40,436 nt of DNA from Bryobacterales bacterium. GTDB lineage: Bacteria; Acidobacteriota; Terriglobia; Bryobacterales; Bryobacteraceae. The number at the start of each line of letters is the position of its first letter. The first letter of the stretch is position 1. Where the stretch lies: the NCBI GenBank assembly GCA_003162425.1, contig PMOK01000120.1, forward strand, positions 1 to 40,436, read 5' to 3'. Both the position numbers and the translations under genes were made by a program. Below, in pieces: positions 9,058 to 16,609 of this stretch. Under the pieces are notes generated by a model, which was given only the letters and a program-made list of their open reading frames with translations, did not search any database and was not told where the DNA came from.

Positions 9058-9546
9058 TTAGCTGACGTATTCCCGATCCGGAGCCCGTACAATCCGGTCC
9101 AGCTCGCCGTAGTCCAGCCAGTTGAGGTCACAGTTCTCGCAGTCGTCGATGATGACGTTGCCGCCGCCGCCGTAAAGGTGCGTGTCCATTTGGCGCCCGC
9201 ATTGGGGGCAGGGAAGCCGTCGATCAAGATCCCTCGGATCGAAAGGAGTTGCGTTGTAAGCGCTGCTCGCCCGGCGAGACTTCAAGTCTTCAATCACCGC
9301 GGCGAAAATGCCCATCGAAATCAGCATGCCGTGACATAGCTTGCAGTACAGCATCCGATGGCCCGCTGCTGCGGCATGCACCAGCGCGATAGCACAGACT
9401 GGGCACGCCAACTCGACCGGTTCGTCCAATACGCGGATGCCGTCCGCATTGATTTCGGGAACGTCGATGCTCCTGCAATAGTCGCAGGCGAAACATTCCT
9501 GATCTGCTTTTAGGCGCATGGGAGCGCCGCAGTTGGGGCACGTCAT
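9058..9546 (-). CDS. Zinc-ribbon protein with C-terminal zf-TFIIB domain
   Basis: The start is ATG 9546; a TTG one codon upstream is less likely. The 162-residue product has three CxxC-based zinc ribbons. The first is MTCPNCGAPM with CDYC. The second is LACPVCAIAL with YCKLCHGML. The third is LPCPQCGRQM with DDCENCDLNWLDYGELDRIV, which matches the zf-TFIIB family pattern (CPxC...C.xC..nWLD.GELd). Proteins of this type are common and poorly understood; metal binding is expected, DNA binding is not shown. It sits 32 bases downstream of the Gly/Tyr-rich protein on the same strand, so the two could share a transcript. Confidence 0.85.
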   Translation of the reverse strand: MTCPNCGAPMRLKADQECFACDYCRSIDVPEINADGIRVLDEPVELACPVCAIALVHAAAAGHRMLYCKLCHGMLISMGIFAAVIEDLKSRRASSAYNATPFDPRDLDRRLPCPQCGRQMDTHLYGGGGNVIIDDCENCDLNWLDYGELDRIVRAPDREYVS

Positions 9547-9578
9547 CAACCGTCTATCGGTCGCCTACCCGAATCGCT

Positions 9579-10121
9579 TCACGGACCGGGCTTTTCGCCG
9601 AAGTGATGCCACTTGCCGTCTCCAGCGTAGGCATTCGCTGTGGTTGGCGGAGGCGCGTAAGTGCGTGGTCTATCCTGGCTGTACTGCGCTGGAGGATCAT
9701 CGTAGCCATACGCATTCGATGAATACCCGGATCCGTATGCGTAAGGATCAGACGAGTACCCATACGTGTCCGGATAGGGATAGCCATACCCATAGGGATT
9801 GTAGTAATACCCTCCCCAATACCATGGTGAGTAGCCAAAGCCAAAGCCCAGACCGAACCCGTAGCGTCCGTACCCGTACCCACGACCGCCGTAGAATCCA
9901 CGACCACCGTAGTAGCCTCGACCGCCGCTCGCAAAGCCTCGACCGCCGCCCGAAAAGCCTCGCCCGCTGAATCCGCCGCCGCCGCCGCTAAAACCTCGGC
10001 CGCCTCCACCACCGCTCACCGCGTGTCCGCCACCTCCGCCTCCACCGTGTCCGCCGCCGCGTTGAGCAAAACCGGTGCCAGCCAGAAGGAAAGACAAAAC
10101 CATGATATGCAAATAGCGCAT
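9579..10121 (-). CDS. Gly/Tyr-rich secreted low-complexity protein
   Basis: The start is fixed by AAGGAG at 10129-10134 with 7 bases to ATG 10121; the longer frame upstream is not needed. The 180-residue product has a signal peptide (YLHIMVLSFLLAGTGFAQ). About 45 residues of Gly-rich repeats follow (GGGFSGRGFSGGGRG), then a Gly/Tyr/Arg stretch (YYGGRGFYGGRGYGYGRYGF), then a Tyr/Pro/Ser-rich stretch (YNPYGYGYPYPDTYGY). The tail is DGKWHHFGEKPGP. The real reading frame is supported by the signal peptide and the ribosome-binding site, not only by composition. Such sequences occur in structural, adhesive or phase-separating proteins; the function here is unknown. Confidence 0.8.
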   Translation of the reverse strand: MRYLHIMVLSFLLAGTGFAQRGGGHGGGGGGGHAVSGGGGGRGFSGGGGGFSGRGFSGGGRGFASGGRGYYGGRGFYGGRGYGYGRYGFGLGFGFGYSPWYWGGYYYNPYGYGYPYPDTYGYSSDPYAYGSGYSSNAYGYDDPPAQYSQDRPRTYAPPPTTANAYAGDGKWHHFGEKPGP

Positions 10122-10128
10122 AACGGAA

Positions 10129-10134
10129 CTCCTT
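10129..10134 (-). promoter_or_regulatory. Ribosome-binding site of the Gly/Tyr-rich protein
   Basis: AAGGAG read on the minus strand, 7 bases before ATG 10121. It decides this start over the upstream in-frame extension. Confidence 0.8.
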
Positions 10135-10241
10135 GTCCACAGCATAGCGCGAGTGTGACCTGCCCACCAGCCCCAGCCCCCAGTCCCCAGTCCCGGGGGC
10201 GGCGTTGCAGACGCCTCCCCCATCTGGCACACTCAAAGTTC

Positions 10242-11033
10242 ATGCCAGCAAGTTTTATCCCCCGTCTTGCCTGCGCGTGCTCGATGTTTTTGGCCAGTTC
10301 CCCCTCCTCGCTTCCGCAATCCAAGGCGGTCAGCGTGACGCCTGCGTCGTTTCCTTCCCACGAAACCATTACCTACGACATCGAGTGGCGCTTGATTTAC
10401 GCCGGCAACGCCAAGCTCAGCTTGGATCCGAAGATGTCGGCTGGCAAACAGGATTGGTCGTCCAAATTGCATCTGGAATCCGGCGGCCTGGTCTCCAAGC
10501 TCTATAAGCTCGAAGACAATTACACGGTTCAGATGGAAAACCAGTTCTGTGCCAGCAGCACTGATTTCAATTCGCTGGAAAAGAACCGTCACCACGAGAC
10601 GACGGTGAATTATGACCCCGCGCGCCACAAGGCAACTTATCTGGAGCGGGATCTGCTGAAAAACTCCACCTTCAAAACCGCCGAAACCGAGATCCCGGCT
10701 TGCGTGAGCGACATTATCGGCGGTCTCTACAAGCTCAGAAGCCTGAAGCTGGACCCCGGCCAGTCCACGCAGTTGTCCATCAGCGACGGAAAGAAGACGG
10801 TTTCCGCGCGTGTGGAGGCGCAACAGCGCGAACAACTCAAAACCAAGGGCGGGACGTTCAACACCATTCGATACGAGGTTTTTGTGTTCAATGGCGTACT
10901 CTACGCCCGTAAGGCGGAGTTGTTCGTCTGGTTATCGGACGACGCCCGCCGGTTGCCTGTACAGATTCGGGCGAGGATGGGGTTTCCAATTGGTTCAATT
11001 ACGTTCGAACTCGAAAAGGAAGAGCATTCCTGA
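10242..11033 (+). CDS. DUF3108 domain protein, exported
   Basis: I choose ATG 10242, giving 263 residues, since the longer frame starting at 10023 is antisense to the Gly-rich gene. A signal-like N terminus (FIPRLACACSMFLASS) precedes ETITYDIEWRLIYAGNAKLSL, the opening of DUF3108 proteins. The rest shows the expected alternating beta strands (SKLHLESGGLVSKLYKLEDNY, TYLERDLLKNSTF, LPVQIRARMGFPIGSITFEL). DUF3108 proteins are periplasmic, and are thought to form lipocalin-like or beta-barrel shapes; no enzyme activity is established. It lies 58 bases upstream of the first carboxypeptidase-regulatory-like gene on the same strand and may be co-transcribed with it. Confidence 0.85.
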   Translation: MPASFIPRLACACSMFLASSPSSLPQSKAVSVTPASFPSHETITYDIEWRLIYAGNAKLSLDPKMSAGKQDWSSKLHLESGGLVSKLYKLEDNYTVQMENQFCASSTDFNSLEKNRHHETTVNYDPARHKATYLERDLLKNSTFKTAETEIPACVSDIIGGLYKLRSLKLDPGQSTQLSISDGKKTVSARVEAQQREQLKTKGGTFNTIRYEVFVFNGVLYARKAELFVWLSDDARRLPVQIRARMGFPIGSITFELEKEEHS

Positions 11034-11091
11034 CCGAATAACCGGCCCGCAAGGTAACGGTCAGCCGGTGTGCCACGTCCTTCCGCCAGTG

Positions 11092-12693
11092 ATGCGGAAC
11101 TTTGCGAGCTTCGTTGTATTCGCCGCCGTGCTCAGCGCCCAGCAAGCCCCTCCTTCGAAACCCGGAAAAGTGGAAGGCGTGGTGCTCAACTCCGTTACAA
11201 ATGATCCGGTAAAAAAAGCCACCGTCACTCTACAGGCGCAGGGACAGCCCACCAACCATTCTGCGACGACCGACGCCACCGGTCATTTCCATTTTGACAG
11301 CGTGGAGCCGGGTAAATATATGGCCATCGCAAACCGGGACGGGTTCATTCCGGCACAGGAGAGCCTACGCAATCCCTGGGCGAAACCAATTACCGTAGCC
11401 GAGGAGCAGGAAGTCAAGGATGTGTCGGTAAAGTTGATTCCGCTGGCAGTGGTCAGCGGGCACGTATTCGATGAGGATGGCGATCCCGTGGTGCGTGCTT
11501 CGGTGCAGGCGCTACGGTATGTACGGGGCCGCGCGAGGCAACTGAATCCCTCGGGATACGCGACCACCAACGATCTCGGCGAATATCAGTTGCTGGATCT
11601 CGAACCAGGCCGCTATTATTTTCTGGCAGCCGTTCAGCCGAGGCTGGCGCGCCTTCCTCCCCATACGAAGAGCGCCACGCCGGAGCAAGCCTATCCCGAC
11701 ACTTTTTATCCGAGCGCTCTTCAGGCCGAACAAGCCACGGCTTCGCAAGTGGCCGCCGGCGCTCAACTCAACGGTATCGACTTTCGGGTTCACAAAGCGC
11801 CTGCCTTTCACATTCGCGGTAAGGCAGTAAACGGCAGGACTGGCGAGCCGTTGCGCAATGCTCAGATCCTGATACAAACTCGCGGGAGCGTTTTTTTCGG
11901 GAACGTCCGTCCTCAGCAAGATGGAACGTTCGACGCCCGAGGCGTAGTGAGTGGGTCCTACACCCTGATCTGCCAAACGGAGGATCTGTATTCTCGCCAA
12001 GTCATCGACGTCGGCGACCATGACGTTGACGATGTCCAGCTCATGGTAAGCCCGCCGTTCGAAATCTCCGGCACCGTCCGGCTGGAGGGCGATCCGCCTC
12101 CTTCGGAACACAGGGGCCAAATGCGAGTGAACTTGGTCGAGATGATGGGTGGCGGCGCAGCCGCCGTGGTCAATGCCGACGGGACTTTTTCGCTGAAGGT
12201 CACGCACGGCCTGTATGATATCTACGCATCCTGCGATGCAGGCGCGTACGTGAAATCGATTCGCTTCGGCGACCAGGATGTCACCAGCGGGAAAATCGAT
12301 CTAACGCAGCAATCCAGCGGCGCGCTCAATATCGTGTGCGGAACGGACGTAGGCCAGATCCAAGGATCAGTTCAAAACGAGAATGGAGAACCGGCCGCGC
12401 AAGCGATGATCTCGGTTGTCCCTGAAGGCGAACACCAAGGCCGTCAGGATTTGTTCTTTCAACTCATGAGCGGCGAGAATGGCAAGTTCGAGTACCGGGA
12501 CCTCGCTCCTGGCGACTACAAGGTATTCGCGTGGGAAAGCATGGACCAGGAAATGATGCGGTCGGCGGAGTTTCAAAAAGCGTTTGAAAGCCGTGGGGCC
12601 GCGGTTAGCATTTCCCCAGGCGGAAATGCGTCCGTCCAGGTGAAGATGATTCCCGCCGTGGATATCGAAGCGGAAAAAAACAAGCTGCCATGA
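11092..12693 (+). CDS. Secreted carboxypeptidase-regulatory-like repeat protein A
   Basis: ATG 11092 starts a 533-residue product with a signal peptide (RNFASFVVFAAVLSAQQ). It is built of repeated Ig-like CarboxypepD_reg modules. Each has a strand pattern such as KVEGVVLNSVTNDPVKKATV, followed by GHFHFDSVEPGKYMAIANRDGF. Similar modules recur near residues 120, 240, 330 and 425. Acidobacteria carry many such proteins, often as parts of TonB-dependent-receptor-like or surface systems, but no barrel is present here, so the protein is probably periplasmic or surface-exposed. The stop overlaps the start of the paralogue (ATGA, 12690-12693), indicating translational coupling. Confidence 0.85.
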   Translation: MRNFASFVVFAAVLSAQQAPPSKPGKVEGVVLNSVTNDPVKKATVTLQAQGQPTNHSATTDATGHFHFDSVEPGKYMAIANRDGFIPAQESLRNPWAKPITVAEEQEVKDVSVKLIPLAVVSGHVFDEDGDPVVRASVQALRYVRGRARQLNPSGYATTNDLGEYQLLDLEPGRYYFLAAVQPRLARLPPHTKSATPEQAYPDTFYPSALQAEQATASQVAAGAQLNGIDFRVHKAPAFHIRGKAVNGRTGEPLRNAQILIQTRGSVFFGNVRPQQDGTFDARGVVSGSYTLICQTEDLYSRQVIDVGDHDVDDVQLMVSPPFEISGTVRLEGDPPPSEHRGQMRVNLVEMMGGGAAAVVNADGTFSLKVTHGLYDIYASCDAGAYVKSIRFGDQDVTSGKIDLTQQSSGALNIVCGTDVGQIQGSVQNENGEPAAQAMISVVPEGEHQGRQDLFFQLMSGENGKFEYRDLAPGDYKVFAWESMDQEMMRSAEFQKAFESRGAAVSISPGGNASVQVKMIPAVDIEAEKNKLP

Positions 12694-14282
12694 TGAGGAT
12701 CGCGCTCGTTTTGAGTATCGCCGCGCCTGTTCTTCTGGCTCAGGAGCCGCCGCCTCCGCGCCTGTCTGTAGCCGGCATTGTCATTTCCAGCGCGGGCGAC
12801 CCGATTAGAAAAGCCACTGTGATCTTGAGGGCGAAGGATGAAGCCGGCATAAGCTACACCGCCGATAGCGACGCGAACGGCCGATTCGTGATCTATGATG
12901 TGCAGCCCGGCGCTTACGTGGTCTCCGCCGATCGGCAGGGTTTTATGTCCGATGTGGACGGCGCACCCGGAGCGCCTCCGCCCGGTCTCAAAGTGGAGGC
13001 CGGTCAATCCGTGACGGATGTCAAGATCAAGCTGGCTCCGCTCGGCGTGATCACTGGCCGGGTTCTGGATGATGACGGAGATCCGGTTCGTGGCGCGCGG
13101 GTGGAGGCCATGGCGTATACCTACCAGGGCGGCAAGAAGGAGTTGAGAAGCGTCGCGCAGGCCTCGGCTAACGACAAAGGAGAATTCCGCCTTTTTGGCC
13201 TGGACCCCGGAACGTTTTATCTCCGCGCTTCCGGGCACAATCGATCGAGAGGTATTCCGATGTTGGGATCGTTTGCGCCCACGTATTTTCCAAGCACAAC
13301 GGATGCCGCCCACGCGGCGCCGATCGACGTTTCCTCCGGCGCTCAGTTACGAGGCTTTGATATGCGGCTCCGGCGGGAGCCGCACTATTCAGTACGCGGA
13401 AAGCTGCCCGAGGCAGGACACGAGGGTGCGGAACGGATGTTACAGATTGTGCCGCGCGGGGGTCTCGAAGGGCATTTCCCATCTTCAATGCGGCAGGACG
13501 ATGAAACCTTCGAATTCATGGATCTGCTTCCGGGATCCTACGTAGTGATTGGAACGGTCAGCGAGGATGGCAAGACCAGTGTTGTCCGCCAGCCCGTGGA
13601 AGTTGTGAACGCGGATGTCGAGGGTGTCACGCTGAACTTCTTACCAGCAATTGAGGTCACTGGTTCTGTGCGGGTGGAAGGCACGCCGCACCATCCGCTG
13701 GACAATCTGCGTGTGTTCCTGCGGGGCGATGTCCCAATGATGATGGGCCAAAGCAGCGCCGAAGTGAAACCGGATGGGAGCTTTGTGATTCCGGATGTTG
13801 TGCCCGACGTTTACGAGATCACTGTTGGACCCACGCAGGGCGCCTACATGAAGTCGATCCGGTTCGGCGATGCGGAGGTGCAGGAGGGGCGCATCGATCT
13901 GACTCAGGGATCGGGCGCAGTGACGGTGCTACTTGGCACCGATGTTGGCGAACTGGAAGGATCCGTAAAGAAATCGAATGGCGACCCCGCCGTGCGCGTT
14001 CGCATAACTCTGATCGCCTATGGCGCGCACCTGGGCCGGGGCGACCTGTCTCGTTCCGGCTTCACCGATGAGCAGGGCAAGTTCCACCTGCGCAACGTGG
14101 CACCCGGCGAGTACAAGCTCTTCGCCTGGGAGGATGTCCCAATTGACGCGCCGCAAGATCCCGAATTCCGGAAGCCGTTTGAAAAGCAGTTCGTGGCTGT
14201 GAAGATGGAGCCGAACGGGCACCAGACGGCCGTGGAATTGACAGTTATTTCCGTCAAAGCCAGCCAGCGCCCGGCGCAGTAA
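12690..14282 (+). CDS. Secreted carboxypeptidase-regulatory-like repeat protein B
   Basis: The gene starts at ATG 12690 or ATG 12693, overlapping the previous stop, and gives 530 residues. It has a signal peptide (RIALVLSIAAPVLLAQ) and the same module order as its neighbour: LSVAGIVISSAGDPIRKATV, VITGRVLDDDGDPVRGARV, IEVTGSVRVEG and ELEGSVKKSNGDPAVRV. The two proteins share near-identical stretches, for example KSIRFGDxxVxxGxIDLTQ and the PGEYK(L/V)FAWE motif. A tandem duplication followed by divergence is the simple explanation. It is convergent with infC, with 16 bases between the stops. Confidence 0.87.
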   Translation: MMRIALVLSIAAPVLLAQEPPPPRLSVAGIVISSAGDPIRKATVILRAKDEAGISYTADSDANGRFVIYDVQPGAYVVSADRQGFMSDVDGAPGAPPPGLKVEAGQSVTDVKIKLAPLGVITGRVLDDDGDPVRGARVEAMAYTYQGGKKELRSVAQASANDKGEFRLFGLDPGTFYLRASGHNRSRGIPMLGSFAPTYFPSTTDAAHAAPIDVSSGAQLRGFDMRLRREPHYSVRGKLPEAGHEGAERMLQIVPRGGLEGHFPSSMRQDDETFEFMDLLPGSYVVIGTVSEDGKTSVVRQPVEVVNADVEGVTLNFLPAIEVTGSVRVEGTPHHPLDNLRVFLRGDVPMMMGQSSAEVKPDGSFVIPDVVPDVYEITVGPTQGAYMKSIRFGDAEVQEGRIDLTQGSGAVTVLLGTDVGELEGSVKKSNGDPAVRVRITLIAYGAHLGRGDLSRSGFTDEQGKFHLRNVAPGEYKLFAWEDVPIDAPQDPEFRKPFEKQFVAVKMEPNGHQTAVELTVISVKASQRPAQ

Positions 14283-14298
14283 CGCCGGCGTCGCTTAG

Positions 14299-14883
14299 CT
14301 ATGTTGCCGGACCGGATTCTTTCGGTTTTTCCTTGACGCTGCCCGCTTTGATGGGACTGATCAGGACATGCGCATTGCGGCCTTCCAGCCGCGGCTGACC
14401 CTCCACCAAACCGTGCGTGGCCAGGTCCTGCGCGAAACGCAGCAACAGCTTCTTGCCGATGTCCACGTGAGCGATCTCGCGCCCGCGGAACTGGACCACG
14501 GCCTTCACGCGATTGCCTTCACCAAGAAAGCGGATGGCGTGGTTCTTCTTGAACTCGTAGTCGTGGTCATCGGTGTTGGGCCGGAACTTAAGCTCCTTCA
14601 CCTGAATGATGTGCTGTTTTTTTTTGGCTTCGTGCTGCTTCTTCTTGTTCTCGTACTGCCATTGGCCGTAATCCATCGCCTTGGCGACGGGCGGCTCCGC
14701 GGTGGGAGCAATCAAAATCAGGTCGAGCCCCAATTCCTGCGCTTTGCGAACGGCGGCCAGCGTAGGCATAATCTCGACAGATCCATCGGGAAACACCGCG
14801 CGCACTTCGCGAACGCGAATCGCTTCGTTTACGTTTTCCCGAACTTTGGGGCGACGGGGGGGATAGTTTCTCGGAGGGATCAT
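14299..14883 (-). CDS. infC: Translation initiation factor IF-3
   Basis: The 194-residue product contains both IF-3 domains. The N domain begins at VRENVNEAIRVREVRAV and includes LAAVRKAQELGLDLILIAP and PPVAKAMDYGQWQYE. A Lys-rich helix linker (NKKKQHEAKKKQ) follows. The C domain includes VKELKFRPNTDDHDYEFKKN, FLGEGNRVKAVVQFRGRE and GQPRLEGRNAHVLISP. IF-3 binds the 30S subunit, keeps it apart from 50S and checks the initiator codon-anticodon pair. No good Shine-Dalgarno precedes ATG 14883, in keeping with IF-3 autoregulation by poor starts. The usual neighbours thrS, rpmI and rplT are absent on both sides. Confidence 0.97.
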   Translation of the reverse strand: MIPPRNYPPRRPKVRENVNEAIRVREVRAVFPDGSVEIMPTLAAVRKAQELGLDLILIAPTAEPPVAKAMDYGQWQYENKKKQHEAKKKQHIIQVKELKFRPNTDDHDYEFKKNHAIRFLGEGNRVKAVVQFRGREIAHVDIGKKLLLRFAQDLATHGLVEGQPRLEGRNAHVLISPIKAGSVKEKPKESGPAT

Positions 14884-14986
14884 TGAGAAGCTAGAGCGGA
14901 GATGTGAAAAGGCATAGTTACAGGAAACTCCCTAAAGGTTCCAAAAAACACTACATTCAGCGTAACAGAAAGCCGGGCCGGTGTGG

Positions 14987-15006
14987 GGCAGGCGCTTCCG
15001 CCTGCC
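14987..15006. repeat. Perfect hairpin GGCAGGCG-CTTC-CGCCTGCC
   Basis: An 8-base-pair perfect stem with a CTTC tetraloop lies between the infC start region and the DUF1223 stop. It is embedded in GTGTGGGGCAGG, a 12-mer that recurs at 19313-19324 next to another pair of hairpins. No T run follows on either strand, so it is more like a dispersed REP-type repeat than a standard terminator. Confidence 0.75.
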
Positions 15007-15016
15007 AACTCAGCGC

Positions 15017-15781
15017 TCAACGCAAATCCGTGATCGCTGCCCCAGTGATCTTATAAGAATCGCGCTCCTGCACGAACACTACAGCCCGGAGACTCTCGCG
15101 CCTCCATTCGCGCGGCAGCCGCAGTGTGCTCGTGATGGCGCCCGCACTCGATCCTTTCGAATCGATCTTGCCGATAACACCAAAACTGCGGACCACCGGC
15201 GCGTGCCGCAGCAAGCGGCCGGAGTTTTCGCCATGTTGCACGTTGGAGGAAAGATCGCTCTCCGTTACCGCCAGGTACACGTTGGAATTGTGCGCCTTAC
15301 CAGCCTGCGTGTTCGTAACTTGCACGGAAAGATCCACCAGGTCGGGATCGCTAGCCTTGAGAGTGGTTTTCAACTCTACGAGCATCGTCTGCGCTTGCGC
15401 CGCGCGGCTGATTTCCTGGGCAGCGCGATCGCTGTCGGTGCCGACAAACTGCGCCTGCCCGTTGACGATCATCTGCGGCGTATAAATGTTGTCGTTAAGA
15501 AACTTGCGGCCGTAGTCGTTCTGCCGGACGCGATATTGCGAGGAGGAAAACGGATCGGTCCAACCCAGCGAATTCCAATAATCGACGTGTTCTTCAAGCG
15601 CGATGACACGCGCGCCCGCAATCGGTTGGGTGCGTTCCATCCGGGACAAGAGCTGATCGGCGGGTGGGCAACTGGAGCAGCCTTCGCTGGTGAACAATTC
15701 CACGATCACCGGTTCGCGCCGATCGTCGGCAGCCTGCGCGCCTGCGAGGCCAAGCAAGGTAAATATCGCGAGGAGTCGCAT
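15017..15781 (-). CDS. DUF1223 secreted thioredoxin-like protein
   Basis: The 254-residue product has a signal peptide (RLLAIFTLLGLAGAQA). The family hallmark VELFTSEGCSSCPPAD follows, containing a CxxC pair in a thioredoxin-fold position. ALEEHVDYWNSLGWTDPFSS, YTPQMIVNG and the C-terminal AVVFVQERDSYKITGAA are also typical of DUF1223. The known structure type is thioredoxin-like, but the redox partner and role are not established. It reads towards infC; the gap contains the hairpin at 14987-15006. Confidence 0.93.
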   Translation of the reverse strand: MRLLAIFTLLGLAGAQAADDRREPVIVELFTSEGCSSCPPADQLLSRMERTQPIAGARVIALEEHVDYWNSLGWTDPFSSSQYRVRQNDYGRKFLNDNIYTPQMIVNGQAQFVGTDSDRAAQEISRAAQAQTMLVELKTTLKASDPDLVDLSVQVTNTQAGKAHNSNVYLAVTESDLSSNVQHGENSGRLLRHAPVVRSFGVIGKIDSKGSSAGAITSTLRLPREWRRESLRAVVFVQERDSYKITGAAITDLR

Positions 15782-15835
15782 AGGGTCCCTATTTCAAGTT
15801 ATATAACAGGACCTTGTCCCCGCGCTTATAGCCTG

Positions 15836-16057
15836 CTACTCGAGATTGCCGGTGGAATCCACTAAATAACCAACCACATGGCCGTTGTTGTTGATGGCCG
15901 TGGCATTGCCTCCGTGGTCGCCGCCAATCAATTGACCGCTGGGTCCGTTGTAGAGGAACGGGTAATAGCAGCATGCCGAGCCCACTATCTGGCCCGCGTC
16001 GTTCATCCCGTTCAGCGTATTCCTGTTTCCGAAATAGGGCGTCAGGAAGGCGGTCAT
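15836..16057 (-). pseudogene. Fragment of a HAF-repeat extracellular protein
   Basis: About 73 residues are readable, from MTAFLTPYFGN to a stop at 15836. They contain HAF-type extracellular repeats: NGMNDAGQIVGSA and TAINNNGHVVGYLVD, each of the form xxINxxGxVVGx. Full HAF proteins have a signal peptide and many repeats; neither is present. Upstream of 16057 the frame runs antisense to a decayed TPR gene, so the 5' part was lost by deletion or replacement. Confidence 0.65.
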
Positions 16058-16072
16058 GGCGCCGAAGCCCGG

Positions 16073-16609
16073 GCCGCCAGCATCGGATTTTTGGAGGAGG
16101 CGGCGCGCGCGGATCCCGAATACGCCCCTGCCTACGCAGGTTTGGCCACCGCTTACTCTACGCTGGCTTTCCACCTGGAAGGCGACGTCGGCGAATTGGT
16201 GGCCAAGGCCAGGGCTGCCCGTGGGCGCGCTCCAGCTGGATCCGGCTTCGGTCGAAGCCCCTCGCATCGCTAGCCGTGTTGAGTTATTCGTTCGACCACG
16301 ATTGGACCAGCGCGGAGCTCGATTTCAAGCGTGCGCTGGAGCTCAATCCGAGCGTTGCCCACGGGCACCTCGAGTATGCTACTGCGCTCGTAACGCGCGC
16401 CAGGTTCGATGCTGCTATCGCGCACATCCGTGCCGCGCGGGCCTTGGATCCCCTCTCTTTCGCGATCGGCAACGATCTCTCATTCGCCTTGGAATGCGCC
16501 GGCCGCTACGAGGAATCGATCGCTTCCGCGGCAGACGCTGCACAACGACCCCACGTTCGTGTACGCCCACATTCCACTGGGGGTCGATCTAAGCGATTCA
16601 GCCCAATGA
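16073..16609 (+). pseudogene. Decayed TPR-repeat gene with three frameshifts
   Basis: TPR helices can be followed through three frames. Frame one gives IGFLEEAARADPEYAPAYAG and FHLEGDVGELVAKARAA. The next, from about 16228, gives ALQLDPASVEA. The next, from about 16264, gives SLAVLSYSFDHDWTSAELDF, NPSVAHGHLEYATALV and SFALECAGRYEESIASAADA. The last, from about 16537, gives LHNDPTFVYAHIPLG to the stop at 16609. Shifts lie near 16222, 16262 and 16535. The order and spacing match the TPR half of the winged-helix/TPR protein at 19409-21286 (for example YDWQGAEREFRRAIELNPSY), so it is probably the remnant of a related protein. The N-terminal half is missing. Confidence 0.75.

Noticed and set aside
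10023-10241. Upstream extension of the DUF3108 frame (Ser/Ala-rich)
   Set aside because: It is antisense to the Gly/Tyr-rich protein gene, shows no signal peptide, and a proper start with signal sequence exists at 10242.
11958-12207. Minus-strand frames over the carboxypeptidase-regulatory-like genes
   Set aside because: Random-like composition and no start signal; the plus-strand repeats are clear.
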